Source: Undaria pinnatifida
Lineage: Eukaryota; Sar; Phaeophyceae; Laminariales; Alariaceae
Length of the DNA stretch: 64,000 nt
Direction: 5' to 3'
Assembly (NCBI GenBank): GCA_012845835.1
Contig: JABAKD010000026.1
Location: forward strand, 8,914,558 to 8,978,557
Part shown: in pieces, positions 1 to 11,177 of the stretch
How positions within the stretch are numbered: the first letter of the stretch is position 1
How the letters are laid out: the number at the start of each line of letters is the position of its first letter
The notes under the pieces: model-generated
Seen by the model: the letters and a program-made list of their open reading frames with translations, nothing else
Databases searched by the model: none
What the model was told of the DNA's origin: nothing
Position numbers and translations under genes: made by a program

Positions 1-1879
1 CATTGATGCGTTATGCATTGGTGCTGCATGGTTCGATGCGGTATGGCTCGTGAAGCAGCGAGGTGTTGATAGTCGTGGTGCGGTTTGATGCTTCATGCGG
101 CACGGGTTGAAGACACCCTGCTGTGCCATGCGAGTTTCGCACAGCCCACGGAACACCACCTTGCAGTGACGGAGACAGTCCGCAAGGGTCGCGGCAACTA
201 ATCTTCGCTTCTTCAGGTTGCGAATCGCGGGAAAACGACCAAAAAATGCCAGGGAAAAAAAAATAGAGAAAATGAGCTGTGCCATCGAGTTCCTACCGCA
301 ACATCATGCTAGGTGCCAATGGTCACACTAAACCCTGCATGTTACACCCTCCGCGAGGACATGTTGACTTGGCAATATAACCAGTTACTGCCGTGATGCC
401 GTGTACTCCGTAGGTTGCCCTCGGCATATTCTCCCACCTCTCAGCCATCCTTAATTTTAATTGCCGACGGGAACCAAATATTTCCTCAAGGATCCTCCGT
501 TTTTTTTCCTTTTTTTATTTTTTCCTTCCTTCCTTTTTTTTTCTTTTGCTTCGTGCACACCGCTAAGGCACAAACCAAGCTCCGATAGCCACAGCATCTA
601 CCTACCGCAAGCACAGCAGAACAGCCCGCAATCGGCCCTGCACAAAGCAGCAAAGTACACAAAGCAGCACGTTCGTGTCGACCAGACAGCAGAGTGCGAC
701 AACGCAAGCCAGCAGACAAGCAACATTGTTTTGACGAGAGCCACCATGTACTTACGACTATTTTTGATGTCCTTTCCTCTTTGTTGTTCTTCGGGTAAAG
801 TGCGTAGCAACAACAAAGACACCAACAACTCATACCAAATAATAACTTGGATTTTCTACGCATCGACATCCAGCACACCCAGTGTCCGTGCCGATTCGTC
901 ATCCCAGAGAAACAAAAGTTATTTGAGACAAAATCTTCGAGACAGACATACACATCGCGAGTGCAAGATACCAGGCGCATACGGTATACTCATGATGTGA
1001 CGTCGGGGCTCTTTCCCTGGAGCATCGCGGCGGGACACTTGGCGTTTTCAAAGTCGCCCGTTTGCACCTATAATCAATCGTGGACCTCTGTCCGCTTCTC
1101 ATCATTTGTTGCTATTTTTCCTTCCTAAACGAGCGCAGCGGGCGGCGAAATGCCGTCCGCTGAGCGAAGCGCCTTGTACGAATTGAATTTCACACCCTCC
1201 GCAAGGCTAAATTAAAGTTGGTTCAGAAGATGAGAAGACAACAGAGGACCCACGAAAAAAAAAAGAGCGGGCGCCCTGTCGAGCAGCCACGCATGGATGG
1301 GAAGAGCATCCAGGGGCAAGACGAGCTTCTCTCCATCAATACGAATAGTAGCAGCCTCCGTATAAAACTAACATCATCATAAAACATCTACTTACGGGTC
1401 TCGAAACCGTCACGATAAAAGCTACCACAAATAGAGTGGATATAATCCTTGGATCACGTGTTCCAAAACCCGTTCTCGCCATAGCATGCCAAAAAGCATC
1501 CCCTTGAGCGAAAAAAAACTGTCGGCATTTCAGCCCATCTTCATTTCCATGCTCCTTCTCTCGTCGTGTGCCTGCCACAGACCAACCACCACGCCAGCAC
1601 CCAGCGTCGAGCCCCAAATAGAAAACAAACAATACTCGCCAGTTAAAACTTCTACAAGGCACGTGCGTACAGCAACCAGTCTGAAGTCTTCAGCGCTTGC
1701 GCTTCACCGACAACCAGGAAACGGAGAACAAAACAAGAAAGGACTGAACCCGGAAAACAAGAAAGGACTGAACCCGGAAAACAAGAAATCTACACACACA
1801 TATTATACATGCCGCAGTCCAACTTTTTTCGTTGAGGTTTTGAGGTCAGCGTTTTTTTTTATCCCATTTATTATCCTCG
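1..1879. other. Gene-less stretch, no recognised gene
   Basis: I see no convincing exon here. Open frames are short, cross low-complexity DNA and lack splice-site context. A pyrimidine-rich patch lies at about 497-547. A 24-bp unit is repeated two and a half times at 1730-1788. A short piece at about 850-915 resembles one in CFAP53 intron 2 and is listed separately. Confidence 0.6.
850..915 (+). repeat. Short dispersed repeat shared with 54030-54095
   Basis: About 62 bp align by eye at roughly three quarters identity with a stretch inside CFAP53 intron 2. Both contain CATCCAGCACA followed by TCCGTGCCGAT. Nothing around it resembles a coding sequence. It is probably a fragment of a dispersed element whose ends I cannot define. 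Confidence 0.4.
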
Positions 1880-2203
1880 CACTACTCTCGACCCTCCCTC
1901 CCAGTACTACCTCACATCCGGGGTCACATACCGGCCCCTCTTTCCTCCTTCCCACTACGGCGCGCGCCTTCCTGTTTATCGCGAGAAGCATTCGGCATTT
2001 TCTTCCCTCGTCGACTCGCGTCGAATTGTACCTACCCACGCTGCTACAGGCGCTCTCAGTTTTTTTTCGATTTTCTTGTTTTTTTGGGGGGAAACAATGT
2101 CAAATTTCACCACGGCGGGAATCGAACTCAAGGACCAAGGACCAACGCTATTAATAGTAGTATTCGAGGGTAACCACTAGACTACCGGGGCGACCGGCTC
2201 TGC
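1880..2203 (-). mobile_element. tRNA-derived SINE (variant A2), minus strand
   Basis: Read on the minus strand, the head at about 2203-2107 carries an A box (TAGTCTAGTGG) and a B box (GAGTTCGATTCCC), the two internal RNA polymerase III promoter elements of a tRNA gene. It lacks a clean cloverleaf and continues into a non-tRNA body. The body (CTGAGAGCGCC, then GTGGGTAGGT, then GCGAGTCGACGAGGGAAGAA) matches the element at 9652-9990 in the same order. The palindrome CTATTAATAG sits between the two boxes. The 3' border is approximate. Confidence 0.65.
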
Positions 2204-2380
2204 TATACGTACCCCAAGGGCAAGTTCGACGAATTTTTTTCTGAGAATCATGATTGCTACATACATGCTACTTCATAATATGTGTATCATATAAAACTCC
2301 GGTGAATATTGTTGCAATTATCACCGGTATGTATGTGCCCGCCGGGATAAATATTTGTCCGTTGTCCGCTGTCGACAGAC

Positions 2381-2660
2381 ACCCACCACGCCGATAATAC
2401 ACAAAAATATTGGCACGTGAGAGATATAAAACGTGTGGAGACAACATTGCCAATTATATCGACTTACCGACTTTACATAAAATATGCAACGAGTTACGAC
2501 TCCCGTCCTGTACGCTACCCACCACGCAGATAATACACAAACATATAGGCACGTGAGAGATATAAAACGTGTGGAGACAAACATTGCCAGACAATTATAT
2601 CGACTTACCGACTCTACATAAAATATGCAACGAGTTACAATTCCCGTCCTGTACGCTACC
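2381..2660. repeat. Tandem duplication, about 136-144 bp unit, two copies
   Basis: Unit one runs from 2381 to 2516 and unit two from 2517 to 2660. Both begin ACCCACCACGC and share blocks such as GCACGTGAGAGATATAAAAC and ATGCAACGAGTTAC. Differences are a few substitutions and one short insertion, so the duplication is fairly recent. No coding potential. Confidence 0.85.
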
Positions 2661-3059
2661 TCACGTAGCTTTACGTTTCTTCAACGATTCCCCAACTTGT
2701 CGCGGACCGGTGGTCCTTAGCAAAATAAACACCTTATCAAGATCAAAAGGTTAAGACCCTGCCAAGATCTTATCGAGAACCACCGCATAATTATGAAACA
2801 CGATAAAAAAAAAGCGGTACTCAACCGTTTTTCTACAGGAAGAGTACCAATAGTCCAACCTCTCCAGTTCTCCATAAATAGTACCAGATCCCACAGATAT
2901 ATGATACCAATAAAACGGGTAAACATGTTCTTAACTAGCCACTCTTTGTTTGAACATTTTCGCTGATCATGCTTTTTGGATTCACATATGATACTCAGTC
3001 ATTATATCATGATGTCTAAACGGCGACAATACCAATGACACGCCGTGCGTGCGGTTTTA

Positions 3060-3240
3060 CTACTCTATTATAATAGTTGTAAGGGGAGTCGCCGACCTAT
3101 ATCTTTAAATGAGGACACACAACTCGTAATACGCGCGATCGGAGTATCACACACAGCTTGCAAAGATGAGTTTCGACGAAATCTTCGATCTCACAGCTAG
3201 AGTGTATTTTCATTTTTCGTTTTATTAATCGTAGTTTTAT
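3060..3240 (+). repeat. Dispersed repeat E, copy 1
   Basis: The block from about 3083 (TTGTAAGGGGAGTCGCCGAC) to about 3240 recurs inverted at 12830-13310. There the same two halves are separated by about 320 bp not present here. A shorter related piece is at about 24700-24755 (CATCTTTGCAAGAGCTGCGTG). This is probably a non-autonomous element or a terminal fragment of one; I found no protein. Confidence 0.6.
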
Positions 3241-3675
3241 AAAAATATTCTAACGATGTCCGCCGTGAGTTCGACAAATTTAGGGTCGACACTTGTTAAG
3301 ACCGAGAGCGTGCAAAATAAGACAGCCAATCCTATCCTACGAGTACACACGCGTCGTGCAACTGCTTGCCTTTTGAGTCCAGTCCGACTTCAAAAACATC
3401 ACCCCCTACCCTATCAATAGCGTGGCTGACTAATAAATCGTCATTTTCTCCCTCTGAATCGCCAAAACGGTGGAGTGTAAGGACTGTCCCTATGGATAGC
3501 GTGGTTGACATAAGAAATCGTCATTTTCTCCGTCTGAATTGTCAGAACGGAGACCTATATGGACCTTAATGGGACGTGTCTTGGGAAAAGCGACGAACGA
3601 AACAAAATGACAATTACGGCACGAGCACACGAAGCAGCTCAGGAAAAAGCTCTGAAGGCTGGCTAGGGGATATAA

Positions 3676-4012
3676 CATCAGCGGCCGGTCGCCCCAGGTG
3701 GCGTATCAGGTTATCCTCGAGCCTGGTACAGGTCAGTTTCGTGAGTTCGAATCCCCCCGAGTGCATACTCGTATAAATTCGTGGGGACTTTTTCTTGCGC
3801 ACAAAATCACTTGTGGAAAACGCGAGAGCGTGAGTTAGCAACACTCGATGAAAAATCGACGAGCAGTGGGATTGCTGAACCCTATTCGCGATAAAAACTG
3901 AAGGCAAGAACCGGGGGGGAAAAGGGACGATACCACCTGTGACCACGGCTTGGCCAGAAGCTGGAAAGTAGAAGTGTGCGAAAAAAAAACAAACAAAAAA
4001 AACAAAAGCGTC
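3676..4012 (+). mobile_element. tRNA-derived SINE family A, copy 1
   Basis: The 5' head begins GGCCGGTCGCCC. An A-box-like GTGGCGTATCAGG is followed about 45 bp later by a B box (GAGTTCGAATCCCC). The body contains GAAAAATCGACGAGCAGTGG and ends in a core with CCTGTGACCACGG, then an A-rich tail at about 3978-4010. Copies at 4537 and 9288 share the same order. Head, body, core and A-tail are the usual layout of a SINE moved by a LINE. Confidence 0.8.
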
Positions 4013-4536
4013 AGCGTCCGGTTTACGATGCGAGGAGCGATAAGACACGCGCGCAAGATCATACTGCTTGTACTGGGACCCAGGTCCACCCCTACACTTC
4101 AATAGACGGTTGAACAAGATCGCGCGCATTAGTTATATTCGTTTGGTCGCCATACTACGCAGGTACCAAAAGGGTCAAGTCCCCCGAGGGTCGCGATATT
4201 GAGGCGTTTTTCGGTGTGACATGTCATGCCTGGATACCTGGCATGACTACATGTGCCTTTTCGGCAGCAACCGTGTTGTGGCCCAGACAAACGACCAAAA
4301 CCAATGGCCAGCGCAATCGTATCATGATCCGCTTGTACCCCTCAACCCAGCACCCCGTGAATCTGCCTGTGATCGATGCCATTATTACTGATTAAAACCA
4401 CCCCATCAATGTATGTAGCCGTTATTTTGATGTCGTCACATTTCAGGTCTCCCTCTCGAGTCCCAGGAGGGAAAAAGATGTCTTGTGCAGCAAACCATTT
4501 CGAAATCTAAGGGAAATTGAAATCTGGGAGTTGCGA

Positions 4537-4850
4537 AGCCGGTCGCCCCGTTGGCGTATCAGGTTATCCTCGAGCCTGGTACAGGTCAGTTTCGTGAGTT
4601 CGAATCCCCCCGAGTGCACACTCGTATAAATTCGTGGAGACTTTTATCTTGCGCACAAATTGACTTGCGGAAAGCGCGAGAGCGTGAGTTAACAACACTC
4701 GATGAAAAATCGACGAGCAGTGGGATTGTTGAACTCTATGCGCGATGAAAGTTGAAAGCAAGAACCGGGGGGGAGAAGGGACGACACCTGTGACCACGGC
4801 TTGTCCAGAAGCTGGAAAGCAGATGAGTGAGGAAAAAAAAAACAGAATAC
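4537..4850 (+). mobile_element. tRNA-derived SINE family A, copy 2
   Basis: This is a near-complete second copy with the same head, A and B boxes, body and CCTGTGACCACGG core, ending in a run of A at about 4832-4842. Its visible differences from copy 1 are few, so the two are young relative to the other repeats here. Confidence 0.8.
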
Positions 4851-7139
4851 AGGAGGCGCGGTTGGATAGTGCATACTAGAGGATACGTACATGTAAAATG
4901 TGCACTTTTTGCTTGTTGGCATGCGGTTTTCCGGCGGTCGAGGTTTTTTTCTAGCACTTTTGGCTACGGGGAAAGTAACGGGCCCGTCGGTACATTACGA
5001 CGCATGTCTAGATCCCGGTCGAGCTCCGAGGCGCGTGCCCTGAACAAATCAAAGTAGCTGAGCTGATTCTTTTAGCAAGAGGTTGCGTTCCGCCTGCCTG
5101 AGCCGAGCAGGCGCATTGGAAAACTCCACGTTTGTTCGTTCTTTTGAAATAGCCAGCTCCGCCCTCCCCTTTTTCAATGACCAGCATCATTCTCCCGCTG
5201 TACGACAACAACAGAGTCCACTTTTATTTTTCGTCGTTTTTGCCACCCTCTCGGCAGCAGCAGCGGTTGTGCTCCTTGCATCTGAGAGGTAGTCGCACCG
5301 GGCAAGACGCACAGAGCAAGGCCCATACTGCCGCCTGTCTCGCTGTGCAGATCCACACCACTCCACGTCGTTCCCTGTCTTGCTATGCAGCTGGCACTGG
5401 GCGCGGTCCACACTGCGCGCTTCCGAATGCCTGAGTGCCCAGAAATGACTATATATAGGAACCTTCCCGGGTCCCGGGTTGCATACTCCCCAGACACGTA
5501 AGACATCCCTCTCGATTGCTCTGCTATAAATCTTCAACCTCACTCCTCGGGCGGTTTGCTCGAATAGCTCGTCGGCGTCGAGTAGTATGCAACAAACCAA
5601 CCGCACCTCACACCGACAGTTCTGAGCTGTGATCTCTCGAACGGTTACACCCTGGGAACACACACACCTCCCAGCTCCGTACTTGTGGCAGTCACGGTAC
5701 AGCAGCCGCGAGCTCTAAGATCTTTCCTTTTGTGACAGGCACGGTCTGTGTGTACGTGCATTCTGTGTGCACGCTTCTTCTTAATGTGTGTGTGAGTGGA
5801 GCGAGCTGTCATAGGTGCACAAAACGATCAAGAAGATTTTCAAAAGCAGCAGCTCAGACTGAATCTCAGCCACGCAGTCACAAAATACGTACGAACACAG
5901 CACCAACACAGAACAGTAGTCGTACAACGGCAGCCGCGCTTCAAGCTCTCGTCTTTGTGCCAGCAGTCACGGTGTATTGTGTGGGCGGTTGGTGCATAGC
6001 AGGAGGTCGAACTACGACAACATTATCACGTTCTCAATGCAACAACCAAACGCACACCGTCGGGTCACATACGATACCAGGTGTACAGGTATACAAGGCA
6101 TACAGCAGCAGCAACTCATGCACATCGTTGGGACGCCTGTGTTCTCCCTTTTCGACTCTGCGACGCCCCCGTGATGTGACCCGCGATGTGAAGCCGACCA
6201 TATACCGAACGGAGAAGGGGATACTATACTACTTGCAGTATTAGATACCACGTGTTGGATAGAGAAAGTAAGGGTGAGGTTGAACTTAGGAGAAACAAGG
6301 GACACGGCGGATCTTCTTGTATTGTAGGGACAATACCACGGCATGAGAGAAGCCATGCATCCGGCAAATAACAGAACACTGTTGCTGTTTCGGCAAACGA
6401 GCTGCAGGGCGGACCTAACTACTTACGGTTCCTTCGAAGGCCCAACCTCAACGCTGAAGGGCTTCGGTTTGGCATCACATCCGTGGAGGAACCGTGGAAA
6501 TATAACATGCACGTATGTAGGAGACAGGTAGTCTGAAAACCTCCACAGGTAGTCAGTCAGAAGATCGTCCACAAAGATCAAGACGGTAGCAGTCGCAGAA
6601 GCTGCTCCTGTCCAACTCCCAGCTCCCAACGGTCGTGTTCTCTGCCCAAGTCCCACTTCCCATTGGATATAAACAATAATTTGAGTTATGGATTTATGGA
6701 CTGTTACATAAATGACAATCAAACGTAGATTAACCAACGGCGGGTGGGCGGTGAGCCCATCACACACGCGGCAAGCGCCGCCCAGAGAGAGGTACAGAGA
6801 TAGAGCAAGACGCACGGCAAAGGCGACAACGCGACTAGTGACAAGCAACAATTGACACGTGGCACGCGGCGAAGTGAATCAAAATTGAATGCAAAATTCA
6901 ATTTGGCAACAGCAACGATTAGGCCGAGAGAACACGATATGGGAAAAAGTGCAACAAGGAGTACGTACCAGGTACAGCGATGTAGCAAGAGTAAGCGTTG
7001 CTTGTGGTTGTGTAAGTACCTGGTATCATATAGAAACGTGAGATAGTAAGAGTATTGACGTTTGAATTGCAGGTGCCGCGTTGCTGGGTCTGGCTCTAGC
7101 CTCTAATGCTCTGATCGCCGACAGGATGGATCCATCCAT
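4851..7139. other. Gene-less stretch
   Basis: Frames of 60-170 codons occur on both strands but none shows recognisable domains or splice junctions that join frames. I see no repeat array or element boundary that I can support. Confidence 0.5.
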
Positions 7140-7144
7140 TATGT

Positions 7145-7590
7145 TGTTGTTCTCACATAAACTCGCATAATCAAGTCCGTGGTCACAGGACAGGCTCCAG
7201 TCACTCTGGAGCTGAGGAATACCCTAGGGAAAAACACAAACAACCCAAAGTGGTACACGCATATATCACAGCTGAAACAATTTATGCCTCCACCAGAAAC
7301 ATATAAAAGTGAAATCGGGAGTCAGTCTACGATGTGCCAGGTCTATGTATACCTGGTGCATACGTCTCATTACTCGCGCCTGGAAAAACCGACTATACCG
7401 CTTGCCACCCAAGAAAGACTATTAATACCACGTATATATTACACGTAGTATCTATCACTACGCATACGCACGACAGACGCAAGTCAATTGGAAAAAAGAG
7501 ACAAAGAACAAATAAGAGAAAGGAAAGGAAAAAAAAAAATAGAAAGCGAAAAAAAGAAAACGAAAAAGGAAAAAGAAAGATATATGGACT
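7145..7590 (-). mobile_element. Dispersed retroposon-like repeat B, copy 1
   Basis: A unit of about 360 bp matches 41305-41680 and 43150-43520 in inverted orientation. Read 5' to 3' on the minus strand, it starts after a pyrimidine-rich tract (complement of 7500-7590), runs through TTCCAATTGACTTGCGTCTG, and ends in CCTGTGACCACGGACTTG plus a short AAC-repeat tail at about 7145. No clear A and B boxes. I read it as a SINE-like non-autonomous retroposon. Confidence 0.65.
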
Positions 7591-7662
7591 GTCCGCTCAC
7601 GACACGACGACCAACCGACCAGTTGGGGTCGACACAATGACCCACGACGCATTTTCTGGGAT

Positions 7663-8112
7663 GTAGGGTTCTTCGGTTCGGTTCGGGTTGCGATTCGCTG
7701 GTTGGGTTTAGTTCGGTTCGGTACCGAGCCGTAAGGTTTTTGTTGTCGGATAAAATAGCCGAACCGAACCGAACCGAATCGAACCGAACCGAACCAAACC
7801 GAACCTAACCTAAACTAACCTAACCTAACCTAACCGAGCAGAACCGAGCAGAACAGAACCGATCAGAACCGAGGCGAATCGAACCGAACTGGAGGAATAT
7901 TGCATTCGCGGTTCAGAACCGAACCGATCCGTGAGGTTTCCCGTTCTTCAAGAACCGCGGTTACAACGCGTGAAAATGCCTTATCATATGCACACATTTC
8001 AAGTCTTTACGAAAGAACCGTACGGGCTTTCCTACGGTTCGGTTCGGTTCGGTTCGGTTCGGTTCGGTTCGGTTCGGTTCGGTTCGGTTCGGTTCGGTTC
8101 GGTTCGGTTCTT
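7663..8112. repeat. Pentamer arrays TTCGG / CCGAA / CCTAA
   Basis: TTCGG repeats near 7670-7725 are followed by the complementary CCGAA array at about 7757-7815. CCTAA-type units (GAACCTAACCTAAACTAACC and on) lie at about 7800-7835. A near-pure run of about 15 TTCGG units occupies 8036-8110. The opposite orientations make a large imperfect inverted repeat. Long frames here only read the repeat. Confidence 0.9.
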
Positions 8113-8269
8113 TTCGTTTCGTTTCGTTTCTTGGCGGTTAGGTGGGAACAACTGGGCAGACAGCAGTGGGACAGGAAACAGGCGGGTTGGGAACAAGACA
8201 CCTTACGGCGGGAAGGTAAACGGCGGCAACTGTCGGGAAATCACGGCTGGGAACGAAATATTACACGGT

Positions 8270-8335
8270 TTCCGTTCCCATCCCGTCCCGTTCCCATCCC
8301 GTCCCGTTCTTGTCCCGATCAGGTTTTCCCGTTCC
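8270..8335. repeat. CCCGT / CCCAT minisatellite patch
   Basis: Repeated TTCCCATCCCGTCCCG units are the complement of the GGGACGGGA-type arrays in ZMAT2 intron 2 (about 46606-46830 and 48590-49010). This may be a relict of the same kind of element; I found no terminal repeat here. Confidence 0.5.
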
Positions 8336-8390
8336 GACTTTTACCCAGCGTGCCCTTGAAATATTATGCAAGGAGGAAGAACGGAACACC

Positions 8391-9287
8391 GAATCGGACC
8401 GCAGTTCGGAACTGCGAAAACGCCTCTGAAGATCGTATCATATGATTTGATGCAAGGAGCAAAATCGACACATGAATTCGTTCATAATTCGTAATCCTAC
8501 CAGTATTTCGACGGAGTATGGAATATTCGTTCGTGACTATTCTCGTGGTCTTGTGCGTACGCCGTACCCGTTTCTCGTTTCATTTTGTATTTTCGTCAAA
8601 TATTTTCAGCAAGGGTTCACGAGCCACAAAAAAGAAGCGCGTTTTGTATCTGCTAGAAGCGAGACCGCTCTTCCTGCTATCGTTGCTGTTGTAGTGCTTG
8701 TCGTGCTTCTTCTCGTTGTTATCGTTGTTAATGCTGTTGTCATTGCTGTCGCTGTTGTTGTGGTGGTTGTCATTGCGCAGGAGTTGCGGTATTTGTAGTA
8801 ATATTGACATTAATAATAGTAGTGTTACTTCAAAAGTACTTACCAAGTAGTTGCTGTCGTGTTGTGAAATGGTAAAAACAGCAAGCGTATCGTTCCGCCT
8901 TATCTATAATTCTGATGCTTGATGGAAAGGTTCCAGCAGTTCAGCAGTCTGTAGCTGCCCGGACGACTGGCTGTTGGCTGGCTGTAATTATGTGAGCTGT
9001 AAGAGTAGCACCTGGTACAATTATGTGAGAGGGTCTAACGCCGCCGACAGGAGACGGGAGACATGACAAGACATGACACACAACACGCTAAGCGCCGAAG
9101 AGGCCATGGACGGTCAACAAAAAAAAACTCTCCTCGTACGAGGTACCGGGGACATCTCTCACTACCTGCCCTCTCACGAGAAAGAAGAGCCCTGCCACGA
9201 AGAAGCTCACCTCGGTGTTTCCGGTCGGGGCAACAAGAAATTCGGTAGTGAGTTATATACCAAAGTAATAGCTGGTACCTGGTACCT
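8391..9287. other. Gene-less stretch with GTT-rich microsatellite and one short coding-like frame
   Basis: Imperfect GTT/GTC repeats fill about 8675-8790. A short plus-strand frame at 9073-9243 reads like a hydrophilic peptide (many Glu, His, Lys) and its last codons run into GGTAGTG, which could be a 5' splice site. No partner exon or homology was recognised, so I do not call it a gene. Confidence 0.35.
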
Positions 9288-9640
9288 GGTAGAACCGGTC
9301 GCCCCGGTGGCGTATCAGGTTATCCTCGTATCAGGTTATCCTCGAGCCTGGTATAGGTCAGCTTCGTGAGTTCGAGCCCCGCCGAGTGCATACTCGTATA
9401 TATTCGTTGGGACTTTTTCTCGAGCACAAATTGACTTGCGGAAAGCGCGAGAGCGCTAACTCAGAGCGTGAGTTAGCAACACTCGATGAAAAATCGACGA
9501 GCGGTGGGATTGCTGAACCCTATGCGCGATAAAAATTGAAGGCAAGAACCGGGGGGAAGAAGGGACGACACCTGTGACCACGGCTTGTCCAGGAGCTGGA
9601 AAGTAGAAGTGTGCGAAAAAGAAGAAAAAAAAAACGGTTA
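9288..9640 (+). mobile_element. tRNA-derived SINE family A, copy 3
   Basis: Same head, body, CCTGTGACCACGG core and A-rich tail as the copies at 3676 and 4537. It differs by an internal direct duplication of the A-box region (TATCAGGTTATCCTCG twice at about 9312-9343) and an expanded GAGAGCG block. Its A-rich tail is followed at once by the next SINE. Confidence 0.8.
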
Positions 9641-9651
9641 TTAATAGCGGT

Positions 9652-9990
9652 CGCTCCGGTGGTGTACGAGTTTTTACTTTCCAATGCTTCTATGAATATT
9701 ATTACTATCAATAGTAATATAAGGACGTAATGATAAATAATTACAGAGTTGGTTCTGGAGTTCGAATCTCAGCGGATCGGACTTTCGAGTTGACTCAAGG
9801 TTGACTTGCAAAAAAAAAAATCAAAAGAATCAACTGCTGAGAGCGCCTTACAGCGTGGGTAGGTGCACTTCCATGCGAGTCGACGAGGGAAGAAAGGGCA
9901 TGACGTATTCTTGAGATAAATATCGAGGCACCTACCGTAGCGGGCAGGGGGAGAAAAGCCTGTTTTGTTACCCTGGGTAGGAGCTACGTC
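9652..9990 (+). mobile_element. tRNA-derived SINE variant A2, copy 2
   Basis: The head CGGTCGCTCCGGTGG and a B box (GAGTTCGAATCTC) at about 9759 are separated by an AT-rich insertion. The body matches the minus-strand A2 element near 2.0 kb (CTGAGAGCGCC, GTGGGTAGGTG, GCGAGTCGACGAGGGAAGAA). It starts within about 12 bp of the A-tail of family A copy 3, so the two lie nose to tail, with TTATTAATAG at the junction. Confidence 0.65.
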
Positions 9991-10685
9991 TATAGCAGCA
10001 GTAGTACAAGGGATGTACTGCTGTGTAGACAGACATGCAGAATAAAAAAGTGCGGCGAAGACGGGACAACCAAAAAGAAAAAAAATATGAACACCCTCAA
10101 GACACCCTCCATCAAAACACAAGAAACTCAGTCTGGGCGGTTATGAGACAGAATCCCATCCAGCAAAACAAAAGCACTTCCGGTTCTGCGTGATGCGTAG
10201 GCAACGAAGCTCCAGCCAACATGGGAGCGAACAATAATTTCCAACATGAAATCACGTGACTACACCAGCAGCAGGCCCCATTCGTTCTGCTTCTATGATG
10301 CTCCAATGATTAACTGCTTTTAGCGGCTGCCGTGACATGCTGTGATACCATCTGCTTGCTGTAGGAATGAATAATGTTGCATTTATCAGACACTTGGACA
10401 GCGTGGTAGTGGGCGCAGCGAATGAGGAACACCAACCAACTCCGAGGTCATGGCAACCAACCCCTTGAGGAACGACGCGAGCCATCTCGTTTATTTAGTC
10501 CCCATGTCTGACTACGTTTCGGTCGGCTCGTCGGCAAATTCACCACCCAAGAACATCAATCTGTTTCGTTTTTTATTGGGCTTGTGGGAGATGACAACAC
10601 AATACCAGGATCCAGGTATCATCCCATAGGCGAGGTTGTTTTGTGGGTCTGTCAAGTCCTTCGTCAAGTCCTAATATTATCTCAC

Positions 10686-11177
10686 CTGGGTATCGAAGCT
10701 CACGCCCCGGCGACGGGGCAGCAGGCGGCCTCTCGCGGCATTCGCTCTCCTTGCCGCCGCCGATGGTCCCAAGTCATCCCGAGACGAGCTCCGGGGGAAC
10801 AACGTTCGCTTGGGCGCTAGCGACGAGCACGAAACAGAGCGAGGCATGGGAACCGTCGCCGCCGCCTCTGCCGCAGCCGTCGGAGCCGCAGCAGTCATCC
10901 CGACAGCACTGCTGCTACTACTCTTGGCTGCGAGCGACGCCACTGCTGCTGCCTCCTTTGTTCTTGAAGAGTCTTCCTGCTTCGCGGCCCGACGCGCCGC
11001 GTCGGCCGCCTCGCTAACTCTAAGCCCCGCTGAGTAGCTGTGATCCCAAGAAACGGACTTAGGCACCCCTGTGCCGGCTCCTGCGGCCAGCATTGCCTCA
11101 ATGACCTCCGGAGGCAAGTTCCCCCAGGCGTGCTTGCGCGTACGTGTTCGTCTCCATTGCTGTTTCCGCGTAAACAT
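10686..11177 (-). CDS. Probable first or internal exon of an unrecognised gene
   Basis: A GC-rich minus-strand frame of 164 codons runs from ATG at 11177 and ends exactly at a strong donor, CAG followed by GTGAG, at 10686/10685; the frame then hits a stop two codons into the presumed intron. The peptide starts basic (RKQQWRRTRTRKHAWGNLPP). It has an Ala/Ser-rich middle and ends in Arg-rich sequence. Two short motifs, KSVSW (residues 40-44) and RGVSF (157-161), fit the RVxF pattern of protein phosphatase 1 docking sites, though such motifs are common by chance. The frame is open upstream to 11420, so the true start could be earlier. I could not find the following exons below 10685. Confidence 0.45.

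Noticed and set aside
1486-2154. 222-codon plus-strand frame
   Set aside because: It runs through a direct repeat, T-rich tracts and into the antisense of a SINE; composition is not coding-like.
5187-5663. 158-codon minus-strand frame
   Set aside because: Competing frames of similar length lie on both strands, with no domain and no junction that extends it.
7663-7690. Second hAT-like end (TAGGGTTCTTCGG)
   Set aside because: No matching inverted end or 8-bp duplication was found downstream within the pentamer region.
3676-9800. Functional tRNA genes at the A/B-box sequences
   Set aside because: Boxes are present, but no complete cloverleaf, anticodon arm or acceptor pairing is visible and the copies continue into SINE bodies.
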